Assembly: GCF_012999535.1 (NCBI RefSeq)
Contig: NZ_JABBWV010000006.1
Location: 248,001-312,000 of the forward strand
Source of the DNA: Microbispora sp. H11081
GTDB lineage: Bacteria > Actinomycetota > Actinomycetes > Streptosporangiales > Streptosporangiaceae
DNA: 64,000 nt
Direction: 5' to 3'
Under the pieces are notes generated by a model that saw only the letters and a program-made list of their open reading frames with translations, searched no databases and was not told the DNA's origin. Positions 9,970 through 18,200 of the stretch are shown piece after piece. The first letter of the stretch is position 1. The number at the start of each line of letters is the position of its first letter. The translations under genes and the position numbers were made by a program.

Positions 9970-10713
9970 TCAGGCGGCCGCGAAGGCGGCGCGTACGGCC
10001 TGGGCGTGGCGTTCGAGCAGGAGCGTGACCAACTCGGGGGCAGGGCCCAGCACGCCGGCCACGGCGTGCGCCCCGGCCTCCAGGGCGTCACGCTCCACCC
10101 TGTCGGCGAAGTAGCCGGGGGCCAGCAGGTAAGGAGCCACGACGACCTTGGGGGCGCCCGCGCGCGTCAGCCGTACGACCTCGTCCCGAGGGGTGGGCGC
10201 GGCGGCCGAGGCGTAGGCGGCGGTGACCGACCGCCAGGGGCGGGTGCGCGCCCATTCGCGGGCGACGGCGGCGATCGTCGCGTTCGCGCGGCGGTCGCTG
10301 GAACCCGCCGAGACGATCACGACGGCCGTCTCCGGGTCGCCGAGGTCCACGCCGGCCTCGGCGAGGCGGCGTTCGAGGGCCCGGACGAGCAGCGGATGCG
10401 GGCCGAGCGTCGGGCTGCAGAAGGCCCGCAGCCTCGGGGCGCGGTCGGCCGCCTCCCGCAGGGCGGCGGGGATGTCCACGCGGCTGTGATAGGCGGCGGT
10501 GAGCAACAGGGGGAGCACGACGGCCTCGTCCAGCCCGGACAGCGCCTGCGGCAGCGAGGGCGTGGCGTGGTCGAGGTACGCGGCGCGGACGTCCAGGCCG
10601 GGCCGTGCCCGTCGCACCCCGTCGAGCAGCGCCTCGACGGTCGCGGCGGCGCGCGGGTCGCGGGACCCGTGCGCGACCGCGACCAGCGGCGCGTCAGCGT
10701 GCGGCAGGGTCAC
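9970..10713 (-). CDS. Sirohydrochlorin chelatase (CbiX/SirB family)
   Basis: This chelatase (about 247 aa) inserts Fe2+ (or Co2+ in B12-type relatives) into sirohydrochlorin. Placed behind the sulfite reductase and APS reductase genes it most likely makes the siroheme that the reductase needs. It is a two-module CbiX-type protein. The first half has VAVAHGSRDPRA and LLLTAAYHSRVDIP with metal-site histidines, and the second half has VVIVSAGSSDRRAN and VAPYLLAPGYFADR. The GTG at 10713 overlaps the cysH stop as GTGA and is chosen for that reason. An ATG at 10728 is an alternative. Confidence 0.88.
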   Translation of the reverse strand: MTLPHADAPLVAVAHGSRDPRAAATVEALLDGVRRARPGLDVRAAYLDHATPSLPQALSGLDEAVVLPLLLTAAYHSRVDIPAALREAADRAPRLRAFCSPTLGPHPLLVRALERRLAEAGVDLGDPETAVVIVSAGSSDRRANATIAAVAREWARTRPWRSVTAAYASAAAPTPRDEVVRLTRAGAPKVVVAPYLLAPGYFADRVERDALEAGAHAVAGVLGPAPELVTLLLERHAQAVRAAFAAA

Positions 10714-11438
10714 AGGTGGATGCCGCATTCGATCTTGCCGAGGCCGGCCCAGCGGCCGCTGCGCGGGTCCTCGCCCGGCGCGACCCTGCGGGTGCAGGGC
10801 GCGCAGCCGATGGAGGGGTAGTCGTCGTAGTGCAGCGGGTTGATCAGAACGCCGTTGTCGGCCATGTAGTTGTCGACTTCCTCCTGGGTCCACCGGGCGA
10901 TGGGGTTGACCTTCACCATCTGCCGCTTGGCGTCCCACTCCACGACCTTGGTGTTCGCCCTGGTGGGAGACTCGTCGCGGCGGATGCCGGAGATCCACGC
11001 GAGGTACGGCTCCAGGGCCCGGTTGAGCGGCTCGACCTTGCGCAGGTAGCAGCACAGGTCGGGGTTGCGCCCGTACAGGCGCGGCCCTAGGTCGCGGTCC
11101 TGCTCCTCGACGGTCCTGGACGGCTTCACGTTGATCACGTTGACCCGGTAGACGGCCTCGACCGCGTCCCGGGTGCCGATGGTCTCCGCGAAGTGGTAAC
11201 CGGTGTCGATGAACAGCACGTCGACGCCGGGCTTCACCCGGCTGACCAGGTCGATCAGCAGCGCGTCGCTCATCGACGAGGTGAGACAGAGGCGGTCGCC
11301 GAAGGTGGCCGCGGCCCAACGGATGATCTCCCGGGCGGGCGCGTCCTCAAGGAAGCGCGCCGCGGACTCCACGATGCCCTGGAGGTCCAGCGTGGCCCGC
11401 TGCCGCTCCAGTCCTGCCTCTATCTCCGCCACCGACAT
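10710..11438 (-). CDS. cysH: Adenylylsulfate (APS) reductase CysH
   Basis: CysH reduces activated sulfate to sulfite with thioredoxin as donor. The 242-aa protein carries the CC (residues 129-130, PDLCCYLRK) and CxxC (212-215, GCAPC) pairs that bind a [4Fe-4S] cluster, which points to the APS-using class rather than the PAPS-only class. The catalytic cysteine is in the C-terminal ECGIH (Cys238). The nucleotide-binding segment LTSSMSDALLIDL is present. The start ATG has an AGGAG site. The order sulfite reductase, 50-aa CxxC protein, cysH, chelatase, all on the minus strand with overlaps or short gaps, marks one sulfur-assimilation operon. Confidence 0.93.
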   Translation of the reverse strand: MSVAEIEAGLERQRATLDLQGIVESAARFLEDAPAREIIRWAAATFGDRLCLTSSMSDALLIDLVSRVKPGVDVLFIDTGYHFAETIGTRDAVEAVYRVNVINVKPSRTVEEQDRDLGPRLYGRNPDLCCYLRKVEPLNRALEPYLAWISGIRRDESPTRANTKVVEWDAKRQMVKVNPIARWTQEEVDNYMADNGVLINPLHYDDYPSIGCAPCTRRVAPGEDPRSGRWAGLGKIECGIHL

Positions 11439-11498
11439 CGGTTACTCCTCACACGTCGTTCACTGACTCATCGGATGATTGGATGAAAGCCTTCGGGT

Positions 11499-11651
11499 TC
11501 ACGAACGCACGCCGAGGCCGAGGAATTTCACCCGGAAGGCGCGGGTGCAGGACCTGCAGTACCATCCGTGGCTCTCCTCCTCGGTCACGTAGGGCTCCAG
11601 GTCCTCGTCGCCGCAGTACGGGCAGTAGAACGGCGCGGCCCGCTCACTCAC
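11499..11651 (-). CDS. 50-aa CxxC zinc-ribbon-like protein between sulfite reductase and cysH
   Basis: A 50-residue protein with two CxxC pairs (FYCPYCGDEDLEPY and WYCRSCTRAFRVKFLG) looks like a minimal zinc ribbon or rubredoxin-like electron carrier. The GTG start overlaps the sulfite reductase stop as GTGA (11648-11651), so it is translationally coupled. It keeps this position in many actinobacterial sulfur clusters as far as I recall. A role in metal or electron supply to SirA or CysH is inference. It is too short for automatic callers with a 60-aa threshold and is easily missed. Confidence 0.85.
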   Translation of the reverse strand: MSERAAPFYCPYCGDEDLEPYVTEEESHGWYCRSCTRAFRVKFLGLGVRS

Positions 11652-13330
11652 TTGAGGTCGGCCTCGTCGGCCCGCTGGACCCACTCGGCGAAGGTTTCGC
11701 CCTCGTTCTTCTGCTTCTGGAAGTTGCGTACGACCCGCTCGACGTAGTCGGGCAGTTCCTCGGCGGTGGCCTTGAGCCCCCGCACCTTGCGGCCGAAGCT
11801 CGGGTTGAGGCCCACGGAGCCGCCCAGATGCACCTGGAAGCCCTCGACCTGCTCGCCCCTGTCGTTGACCACCAGCTGGCCCTTCAGGCCGATGTCGGCC
11901 GTCTGGATGCGCGCGCAGGAGTTCGGGCAGCCGTTGACGTTGATCGTCAGCGGCTCGGCGAAGTCGGGCAGGCGCCGCTCCAGCTCGTCGATCAGGGACG
12001 AGGCGGTGGCCTTGGTCTCGACGATCGCGAGCTTGCAGAACTCGATCCCGGTGCAGGCCATCGTCTGCCTGCGGAACGTGGACGGGTTCACCTGGAGGTC
12101 GGCCGCCTCCAGCTCCGCCACGATCGACTCCACCTTGTCGGCGGCGACGTCGAGGATGACCATCTTCTGCTCGACGGTCGTACGGACCCGGGTGGACCCG
12201 TGCCGCTCGGCGATGTCGGCGATGCGGTGCAGCGTGTCGCCGTCCACCCTGCCCACGCGCGGGGCGAAGCCGACGTAGAAGCCGCCGTCCCGCTGGGGGT
12301 GGACCCCGACATGGTCGCGCCGGCCGCCACGGGGCGCCTCCGGGGCCGGGCCGTCGGGCAGGGCGTACTTCAGATACTCGGTCTCGAGGACCTGACGGAA
12401 CTTCTCCGCGCCCCAGTCGTTGACCAGGAACTTGATCCGCGCCCGGTGGCGCAGGCGGCGGTAGCCGTAGTCGCGGAAGATGCCCGCGACCCCGGCCCAT
12501 ACCTCGTGGACCTGCTCGGGCCGTACGAACGCGCCGAGCCGCTTGGCGAACATCGGGTTGGTCGACAGGCCGCCGCCCACCCAGACGTCGAAGCCGTGCT
12601 CGCCTTGCTCGTTGACCACGCCGACGAAAGCGACGTCGTTGATCTCGTGGACGGTGCAGTGGGCCGTGCAGCCGCTGATCGCGGTCTTGAACTTGCGCGG
12701 CAGGTTGGAGAACGCCTTGTCGCCGATGTACCGGTCGTAGACGTCCTGGATCTGCGGCGTGCCGTCGATCACCTCACCGGCGTCGATCCCGGCCAGCGGG
12801 CAGCCGAGGATGACGCGGGGGGTGTCGCCGCACGCTTCGGTGGTGGACAGGCCGACCGCCTCCAGCCGCCGCCAGATGTCCGGCACCGACTCGATGTCGA
12901 TCCAGTGGAGCTGGATGTTCTGCCGGTCGGTGATGTCGGCGGTGCCCCTGGCGTACTCGTTCGAGATGTCGGCGATCACCCGGAGCTGCTCCAGGCTGAG
13001 CTGCCCGCCGTCGATGCGGACGCGCAGCATGAAGTAGCGGTCGTCCAGCTCCTCCGGCTCCAGGATCGCCGTCTTGCCGCCGTCGATTCCGGGCTTGCGC
13101 TGGGTGTAGAGGCCGAACCAGCGGAAGCGTCCGCGCAGGTCGGCGGGGTCGATGGAGTCGAACCCGCCCTTCGAGTAGATGTCGATGATCCGCTGGCGGA
13201 CGTTCAGCCCGTCATCGGCCTTCTTGTTCTCCTCGTTCTTGTTCAGCGGCTCACGGTAACCGAGAGCCCACTGACCTTCGCCACGCGGGCGTTTGTGGTG
13301 GCGGTTCGCCGGGCGGGCCGGGGTGCTCAT
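11648..13330 (-). CDS. sirA: Ferredoxin-dependent sulfite reductase (siroheme/[4Fe-4S])
   Basis: This enzyme reduces sulfite to sulfide with six electrons from ferredoxin. It shows the duplicated nitrite/sulfite-reductase architecture, with ferredoxin-like half domains at about residues 55-130 and 330-400. The first siroheme domain carries RQNIQLHWIDIE, and the cluster ligands are ACTGIEFCKLA and VNGCPNSCARI. It is the NirA/SirA type of mycobacteria and streptomycetes; the sulfite rather than nitrite role follows from the cysH and chelatase neighbours. The ATG at 13330 has AAGGA nine bases upstream and is preferred to the GTG at 13336. Expression probably depends on the leader peptide and promoter upstream (13479-13598). 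Confidence 0.93.
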   Translation of the reverse strand: MSTPARPANRHHKRPRGEGQWALGYREPLNKNEENKKADDGLNVRQRIIDIYSKGGFDSIDPADLRGRFRWFGLYTQRKPGIDGGKTAILEPEELDDRYFMLRVRIDGGQLSLEQLRVIADISNEYARGTADITDRQNIQLHWIDIESVPDIWRRLEAVGLSTTEACGDTPRVILGCPLAGIDAGEVIDGTPQIQDVYDRYIGDKAFSNLPRKFKTAISGCTAHCTVHEINDVAFVGVVNEQGEHGFDVWVGGGLSTNPMFAKRLGAFVRPEQVHEVWAGVAGIFRDYGYRRLRHRARIKFLVNDWGAEKFRQVLETEYLKYALPDGPAPEAPRGGRRDHVGVHPQRDGGFYVGFAPRVGRVDGDTLHRIADIAERHGSTRVRTTVEQKMVILDVAADKVESIVAELEAADLQVNPSTFRRQTMACTGIEFCKLAIVETKATASSLIDELERRLPDFAEPLTINVNGCPNSCARIQTADIGLKGQLVVNDRGEQVEGFQVHLGGSVGLNPSFGRKVRGLKATAEELPDYVERVVRNFQKQKNEGETFAEWVQRADEADLK

Positions 13331-13478
13331 GGGCACACGTCCTTCTCCGAGACTCGGTCTGAGATCGGTGTTCGGCGGGACGCCGGCGCAGGCGGCCTCT
13401 CACCTCGCCGTCGAGTGTGAGGGCATACGAAAACGACGCCTGGCCGAGCGCCCGGATGGATTCAGCGGAGGGCGACGG

Positions 13479-13562
13479 TCAGCCGGCGTCGATACAGATC
13501 GCGCTACGGACACGCAGGAGGTCGACGTGGCGTCGCACGACGAGCAACGGGTCCGCTGGCAT
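13479..13562 (-). CDS. 27-aa leader peptide upstream of the sulfite reductase operon
   Basis: A short ORF encodes a 27-residue peptide containing RRHVDLLRVRSAICI. This matches the RRHVDLxRVxSxxC signature of the actinobacterial 'putative leader peptides' found ahead of sulfur-metabolism genes. The ATG lies seven bases after the -10 hexamer, so the message appears leaderless, starting at or next to the ATG. The single cysteine codon is close to the stop. A plausible role is sensing cysteine supply by ribosome stalling, with the roughly 150-base segment before sirA able to fold alternatively (short stems at 13373-13385 and around 13348-13358). The mechanism is inferred. Confidence 0.82.
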   Translation of the reverse strand: MPADPLLVVRRHVDLLRVRSAICIDAG

Positions 13563-13569
13563 GTCCCAA

Positions 13570-13598
13570 ACGATACCCCTGGGATCCTGGATGTCCAA
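13570..13598 (-). promoter_or_regulatory. Sigma-70-type promoter of the leader peptide / sulfite reductase operon
   Basis: On the minus strand, TTGGAC (13593-13598) and TATCGT (13570-13575) are separated by exactly 17 bases and end seven bases before the leader peptide ATG. This is an unusually good housekeeping-type promoter for such GC-rich DNA. Confidence 0.8.
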
Positions 13599-13646
13599 GT
13601 TCGTGTCCAGGATGCGGGATTACGACAGCGGTGTGACGCCGGGTCG

Positions 13647-13781
13647 TCACCCCTTGCGCATCCAGTTCTCCGGCGGCTCGGCCTCGTGGTCCTGCTCGTC
13701 CGGGTCTTGGTGCTGGCAGTCGCACCAGGAGCCGCCGGGGCAGTCATCGTGCCGATGGTCCGCGCACGCTGTGCAGATCAT
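13647..13781 (-). CDS. 44-aa Cys/His/Asp-rich small protein
   Basis: A 44-residue acidic peptide begins MICTACADHRHDDCPGG and continues with WCDCQHQDPDEQDH. It contains five cysteines and several histidines arranged as CxxC and CDC pairs, consistent with a metal-binding mini-protein. GGAGAG precedes the ATG. It lies just upstream of the sulfite-reductase promoter on the same strand, and its stop is about 50 bases before the -35 element. I recall similar small proteins in other actinomycetes (MICTAC...CPGGxWCDCQH) but no assigned function. It is shorter than the usual annotation cut-off. Confidence 0.75.
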   Translation of the reverse strand: MICTACADHRHDDCPGGSWCDCQHQDPDEQDHEAEPPENWMRKG

Positions 13782-13878
13782 CTCTCCATTGTTCACGCCC
13801 GGTTACGAGAGGATGACAGGGCGCGCGGTGAACTGGCTGCGTAAGGGTTCCTCGCGGCGGCGTGCGGGGAGCCCTATT

Positions 13879-13919
13879 CTTGGCGGCGACAAACCGCTTC
13901 TTGGCGGCGACAATCCGCT
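13879..13919. repeat. Pair of 20-bp direct repeats upstream of the YihY gene
   Basis: Two 20-bp copies, CTTGGCGGCGACAAACCGCT at 13879-13898 and the same with one A-to-T change at 13900-13919, are spaced 21 bases start to start (two helical turns). They sit about 65 bases before the YihY-family start and could be a tandem protein-binding site. Nothing else was identified between 13782 and 13984. Confidence 0.6.
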
Positions 13920-13984
13920 CGCAGGTCACGTAGTAAGGGCCCCGGCAGCGGGTAGAGCCCAGTTCTCATGACCGATTGGGTGCC

Positions 13985-14953
13985 ATGACCTCCACGGACG
14001 CGCCTTCGCGCAGGCCCCGGCGCAACACGCGCAAGGGCATGACGCTCGCCCGGGCGCGTCTGTCGTGGCTGCGCGGGACGAGCGTATGGTCCCTGGTCAA
14101 GGCGACCACCATGGCCGGCGTCAACTACAGGGTGACCGGCCTCGCGGGCGAGGCGGCGTTCTTCGCGCTGCTGTCGCTGCCGCCGTTCGTGCTCGGGCTG
14201 CTCGGCGTCATGGGCCACCTCAGCGGGATGCTCGGCCCGGCCGCGATCGCCGAGATCAGGCGCTGGGTCGTGGACCAGTCCGAGCTGCTGTTCACCGACA
14301 ACACCGTGCAACGGGTCGTCGAGCCGCTGCTCGCCGACGTGCTGAGCGGCGGCCAGGTCTCGCTGATCTCCGTCGGCTTCCTGCTGTCGCTGTGGTCGGG
14401 CTCCCGGGCCCTGTTCGTCTACGTGGACCTCATCTCCATCGCGTACGGGCTGGGGGAGAGCAGGGGGATCATCAGGACCCGGGTCCTGTCGTTCGGCCTG
14501 TACCTCGCCGCGCTGCTGATAGGGCTGGTCATCATGCCGGTCCTGGTCATCGGGCCCACCCTGCTGTCCGACGCGCTGCCCAAGTACGCCGTGCTCGTCA
14601 CCGTCCTCTACTGGCCCGTGGTCGTGATCGGCTCGGTGCTGATGCTCACGCTGCTCTACCACGTGAGCGTGCCGCACCGGACGCGATGGTGGCGCGAGAC
14701 CCCGGGGGCCGTGCTGGCGCTGGTGATCTGGATCGTGTGCGCCACGTTCCTGCGTGAACTGCTGGCGGCATGGTTCACCCCGCTGTCGATCTACGGCTCG
14801 CTCGCCGCGCCGATCGCCGTGCTGCTGTGGCTCTACATCACCGCGCTCGCCGTGCTCATCGGGGCGACGCTGAACGCCGAGGTGGACCGGCTCTGGCCGC
14901 TCGGCGGCGCCAGCCGGCACGAGCACCATCACCGCAAGTCCGTCAAAGACTGA
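13985..14953 (+). CDS. YihY/BrkB-family inner membrane protein
   Basis: This 322-aa integral membrane protein of the YihY/BrkB (formerly 'RNase BN') family has about six membrane segments. The conserved first part reads YRVTGLAGEAAFFALLSLPPFVLGLLG, followed by the SLISVGFLLSLWSGSRALFVYVDLISIAYG block and the terminal LYITALAVLIGATLNAEVDRLWP. A basic N-terminal tail of about 45 residues precedes the first segment. The ATG at 13985 is chosen over an upstream TTG at 13976. The function of the family is unknown; a transport or envelope role is often assumed. It precedes the ZTP-riboswitch/glyA unit but is separately transcribed. Confidence 0.88.
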   Translation: MTSTDAPSRRPRRNTRKGMTLARARLSWLRGTSVWSLVKATTMAGVNYRVTGLAGEAAFFALLSLPPFVLGLLGVMGHLSGMLGPAAIAEIRRWVVDQSELLFTDNTVQRVVEPLLADVLSGGQVSLISVGFLLSLWSGSRALFVYVDLISIAYGLGESRGIIRTRVLSFGLYLAALLIGLVIMPVLVIGPTLLSDALPKYAVLVTVLYWPVVVIGSVLMLTLLYHVSVPHRTRWWRETPGAVLALVIWIVCATFLRELLAAWFTPLSIYGSLAAPIAVLLWLYITALAVLIGATLNAEVDRLWPLGGASRHEHHHRKSVKD

Positions 14954-15027
14954 CCCGTCGTCGGCGTCCCCGGGGCGTGCCCGGCTCGCCGGACTGAGGG
15001 GGTCGTCCCGCTCCGATAAAGTGGGGA

Positions 15028-15159
15028 GGTCGCGACTGGCGCTGACGTGCTCCTGCGGGCGCGCGTCGCTGGTGCCGCGACCGCCGGGGTTCGGGCGGGC
15101 GAGGCACAGAAGGTGGGGCACCACCGGGGAGCGAATTCGCGGAGGCCGTGCGCCTGGGT
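15028..15159 (+). promoter_or_regulatory. ZTP (pfl) riboswitch upstream of glyA
   Basis: The segment carries all conserved blocks of the ZTP/ZMP riboswitch. They are the 5' core GGTCGCGACTGGCG (15028-15041), the hairpin and loop GGTGGGGCACCACCGGGG (15112-15129) followed by AGCG, and the 3' core CGCCTGGGT (15151-15159) that forms the pseudoknot with CCGGGG. The linker between the halves is longer than in minimal examples. ZTP riboswitches switch on folate/purine one-carbon genes such as glyA when 10-formyl-THF is limiting. The riboswitch ends about 35 bases before the glyA start, leaving room to control either termination or the GAAGGAAGG ribosome-binding site. A GATAAA at 15015-15020 may be the -10 element. 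Confidence 0.9.
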
Positions 15160-15193
15160 CACCGCCGCCGTCGACGTGGAGAAGGAAGGCGCC

Positions 15194-16453
<1,260 letters not shown>

Positions 16454-16465
16454 CCCTCCCAACCA

Positions 16466-16780
16466 CCGTGATCTTGTAGTTTGTCGCAAGAGTGCGGGCA
16501 GACCTGCGCACCGCACCCTCGTGATCTTGCAGTTTGTCGCATCGACAGCCGGTGACCTGCGCCTTCCGTGTGCTTGATCTTGCACGAGATGCCGTGACTG
16601 CCCACCTGGCCTGCCGATAGTCGCAGCGTGATCTTGCAGCCTCCACCAGACTGCAAGATCACGGGCGCTAAAAGGCCAGGTCGACGACCGATTCGATGAA
16701 TCCGTGCAAGATCACGACTGCGCTGTTATGTCGTCTACCTGCGCTTTCTCTTCGTTCTGCGACAAACTACAAGATCACGG
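16466..16780. repeat. Array of phased 53-bp repeat units arranged as a large inverted repeat
   Basis: GTGATCTTG(C/T)AG boxes recur with their GATC cores at 16470, 16523, 16576 (degenerate) and 16630 on the plus strand, spaced 53, 53 and 54 bases. They then appear inverted, with GATC ends at 16660, 16713 and 16776 (53 and 63 apart). The outermost copies extend to GTGATCTTGTAGTTTGTCGC plus A and, with two flanking bases, form a perfect 23-bp terminal inverted repeat (16466-16488 and 16758-16780). A perfect 12-bp palindrome with an 11-base loop sits at the centre (16628-16639 and 16651-16662). A CCTGCGC block lies at offset 35 in the first two units. No ORF or target-site duplication is evident. 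A second locus is at 58373-58492. Confidence 0.8.
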
Positions 16781-16886
16781 CAAGGGTGGTGGGGGGATAA
16801 ATGGGTTGCGGGGGGTGAGTGGAGCGCTGTTAGTGTTCCGTCCGTCGCCGCGACTCGGTGCGGCCAGGACCTGGGAGGTGAGGACT

Positions 16887-16940
16887 ATGCGGGTCTTTCT
16901 GACGACCATGCCGTCCGTCAACTCCCGGGTGCCCGCCTAG
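16887..16940 (+). CDS. 17-codon upstream ORF before rsgA
   Basis: A 17-residue ORF (MRVFLTTMPSVNSRVPA) begins with ATG eight bases after a strong GGAGG (16874-16878) and ends at TAG 16938-16940, about 47 bases before rsgA. It is followed immediately by a hairpin that contains the rsgA ribosome-binding site, which is the layout of a translational attenuator. Whether it is translated, and whether its sequence matters, cannot be told from one genome. Confidence 0.5.
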   Translation: MRVFLTTMPSVNSRVPA

Positions 16941-16954
16941 CCTCTTCTCGCTGG

Positions 16955-16979
16955 GACACCCGGTTTCCCGAAGGGTGTC
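16955..16979 (+). promoter_or_regulatory. Hairpin sequestering the rsgA ribosome-binding site
   Basis: GACACCC (16955-16961) and GGGTGTC (16973-16979) form a perfect 7-bp stem with an 11-base loop. The rsgA Shine-Dalgarno GAAGGG (16970-16975) lies in the loop and 3' arm, so the hairpin could limit rsgA translation unless opened by ribosomes on the upstream ORF. Confidence 0.5.
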
Positions 16980-16986
16980 ACCACCA

Positions 16987-18102
16987 GTGTCGAACGATCT
17001 TTCTCTTCTCGGCTGGCACGAAGGGCTCGCGGAGCAGCTTCCCGACCTGCCCGGCGGTGCCGTGCCCGCGCGTGTGGCGCGGGTCGACCGCGGCGCCGCC
17101 GAGGTCATGGCCGCCGACGGAACCCATCAGGCGCGGTTCGCCGCCCCCGTACGCAGGGCCGCGGCGGCCGACCCGCTCGCGCTTCCGTGCGTGGGGGACT
17201 GGGTCGCGCTCACCCGGCTCGACATGTCCTCATCCAACGAGGGCCGCTACGAACTGGCGGAGGTGCTGCCCCGCCGTACGGCCTTCATCCGGGGCGGGGT
17301 GAGCCGCGACTCACGCGGAGGGCTGTCGGGCGACGGCCAGGGCCAGGTCCTGGCCGCCAACGTCGACGTGGTCTTCGTGGCCGAGCCGTCCATGCACGCG
17401 ACGGATTTCGCCGATCTCGGCAGGATCGAGCGCCTCGTGGCGCTCGCCTGGGAGAGCGGCGCCCGTCCGGTCGTGCTCGTCACCAAGGCCGACCTCTTCG
17501 ACCGGGGGCTCGGCGATCTCCTCGCCGACGTCGTGGCGGCGGCGCCGGGCGTCGACGTCCACCCGGTCTGCTCACTCACCGGCGACGGGGTTGACCTGGT
17601 GCGCGCCCACCTGGGCGCGGCCGGGACCGCGGTGATCCTCGGCCCGTCTGGCGCGGGCAAGTCGACGCTCGTCAACGCGCTCGCGGGCGCGGAGGTCATG
17701 GAGACCCAGCAGGTCAGGGCCGCCGACGGGCGGGGCAGGCACACGACCGTCCACCGGCAGCTCATCCCGCTGCCCGGCGGCGGGCTCGTCATCGACACCC
17801 CCGGCATCCGCCGGGTCGGACTGTACGAGATGAGCGAGGGCGTGGGCCTGGTCTTCTCCGACATCGAGGAACTGGCGGAGGACTGCCGGTTCTCCGACTG
17901 CCGGCACCGGGAGGAGCCGGGCTGCGCCGTGCTTGCCGCGGTGGAGTCGGGCGAACTGCCCGAAAGGCGGCTGGAGAGCTGGAACCGGCTGCAGCGCGAG
18001 GCCGCCTGGATGGCCCGCCGCACGGACGCGCGGCTGCGCGCCGAGGAGACGCGGAAGTGGAAGGTCATCCACAAGCAGATGCGGGGCATCAGCCGCCCCT
18101 AG
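16987..18102 (+). CDS. rsgA: Ribosome small-subunit-dependent GTPase RsgA
   Basis: RsgA is a circularly permuted GTPase that acts in late 30S ribosome maturation. The order of motifs shows the permutation. An N-terminal OB-fold (about residues 20-110, GDWVALTR) is followed by G4 VTKAD, then the P-loop GPSGAGKST, then G3 DTPGIRR. A C-terminal zinc module contains CRFSDCRHREEPGCAV. The GTG at 16987 is preferred because GAAGGG lies 11 bases upstream; a GTG at 16975 is in frame but falls inside the hairpin. The roughly 371-aa length is normal. It is monocistronic, followed by a hairpin at 18173-18200. Confidence 0.92.
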   Translation: MSNDLSLLGWHEGLAEQLPDLPGGAVPARVARVDRGAAEVMAADGTHQARFAAPVRRAAAADPLALPCVGDWVALTRLDMSSSNEGRYELAEVLPRRTAFIRGGVSRDSRGGLSGDGQGQVLAANVDVVFVAEPSMHATDFADLGRIERLVALAWESGARPVVLVTKADLFDRGLGDLLADVVAAAPGVDVHPVCSLTGDGVDLVRAHLGAAGTAVILGPSGAGKSTLVNALAGAEVMETQQVRAADGRGRHTTVHRQLIPLPGGGLVIDTPGIRRVGLYEMSEGVGLVFSDIEELAEDCRFSDCRHREEPGCAVLAAVESGELPERRLESWNRLQREAAWMARRTDARLRAEETRKWKVIHKQMRGISRP

Positions 18103-18172
18103 CGGACGGCGGCCACGTCGGGGGCTTCCGCACCCACGGCTCCGGGTATGACCCGGGCGTGAAGACGACGCG

Positions 18173-18200
18173 GGCACGGCCGCCGTACGCGGGCCGTGCC
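18173..18200. terminator. Stem-loop downstream of rsgA
   Basis: GGCACGGCC (18173-18181) pairs with GGCCGTGCC (18192-18200) around a 10-base loop, 71 bases after the rsgA stop. It may serve convergent termination with the Wbl gene. Confidence 0.55.

Noticed and set aside
13400-13747. 115-aa minus-strand ORF over the leader-peptide region
   Set aside because: It is in a different frame from the well-supported leader peptide and the 44-aa Cys-rich protein, and is Ser/Arg/Thr-rich without family similarity.
16466-16780. CRISPR array
   Set aside because: The conserved boxes are only about 12-21 bases, diverge between units, reverse orientation in the middle, and no cas genes are present.
16704-16940. 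78-aa ORF upstream of rsgA
   Set aside because: It begins within the repeat array with no ribosome-binding site. Only its last 17 codons, starting at the internal ATG behind GGAGG, look like a plausible ORF.
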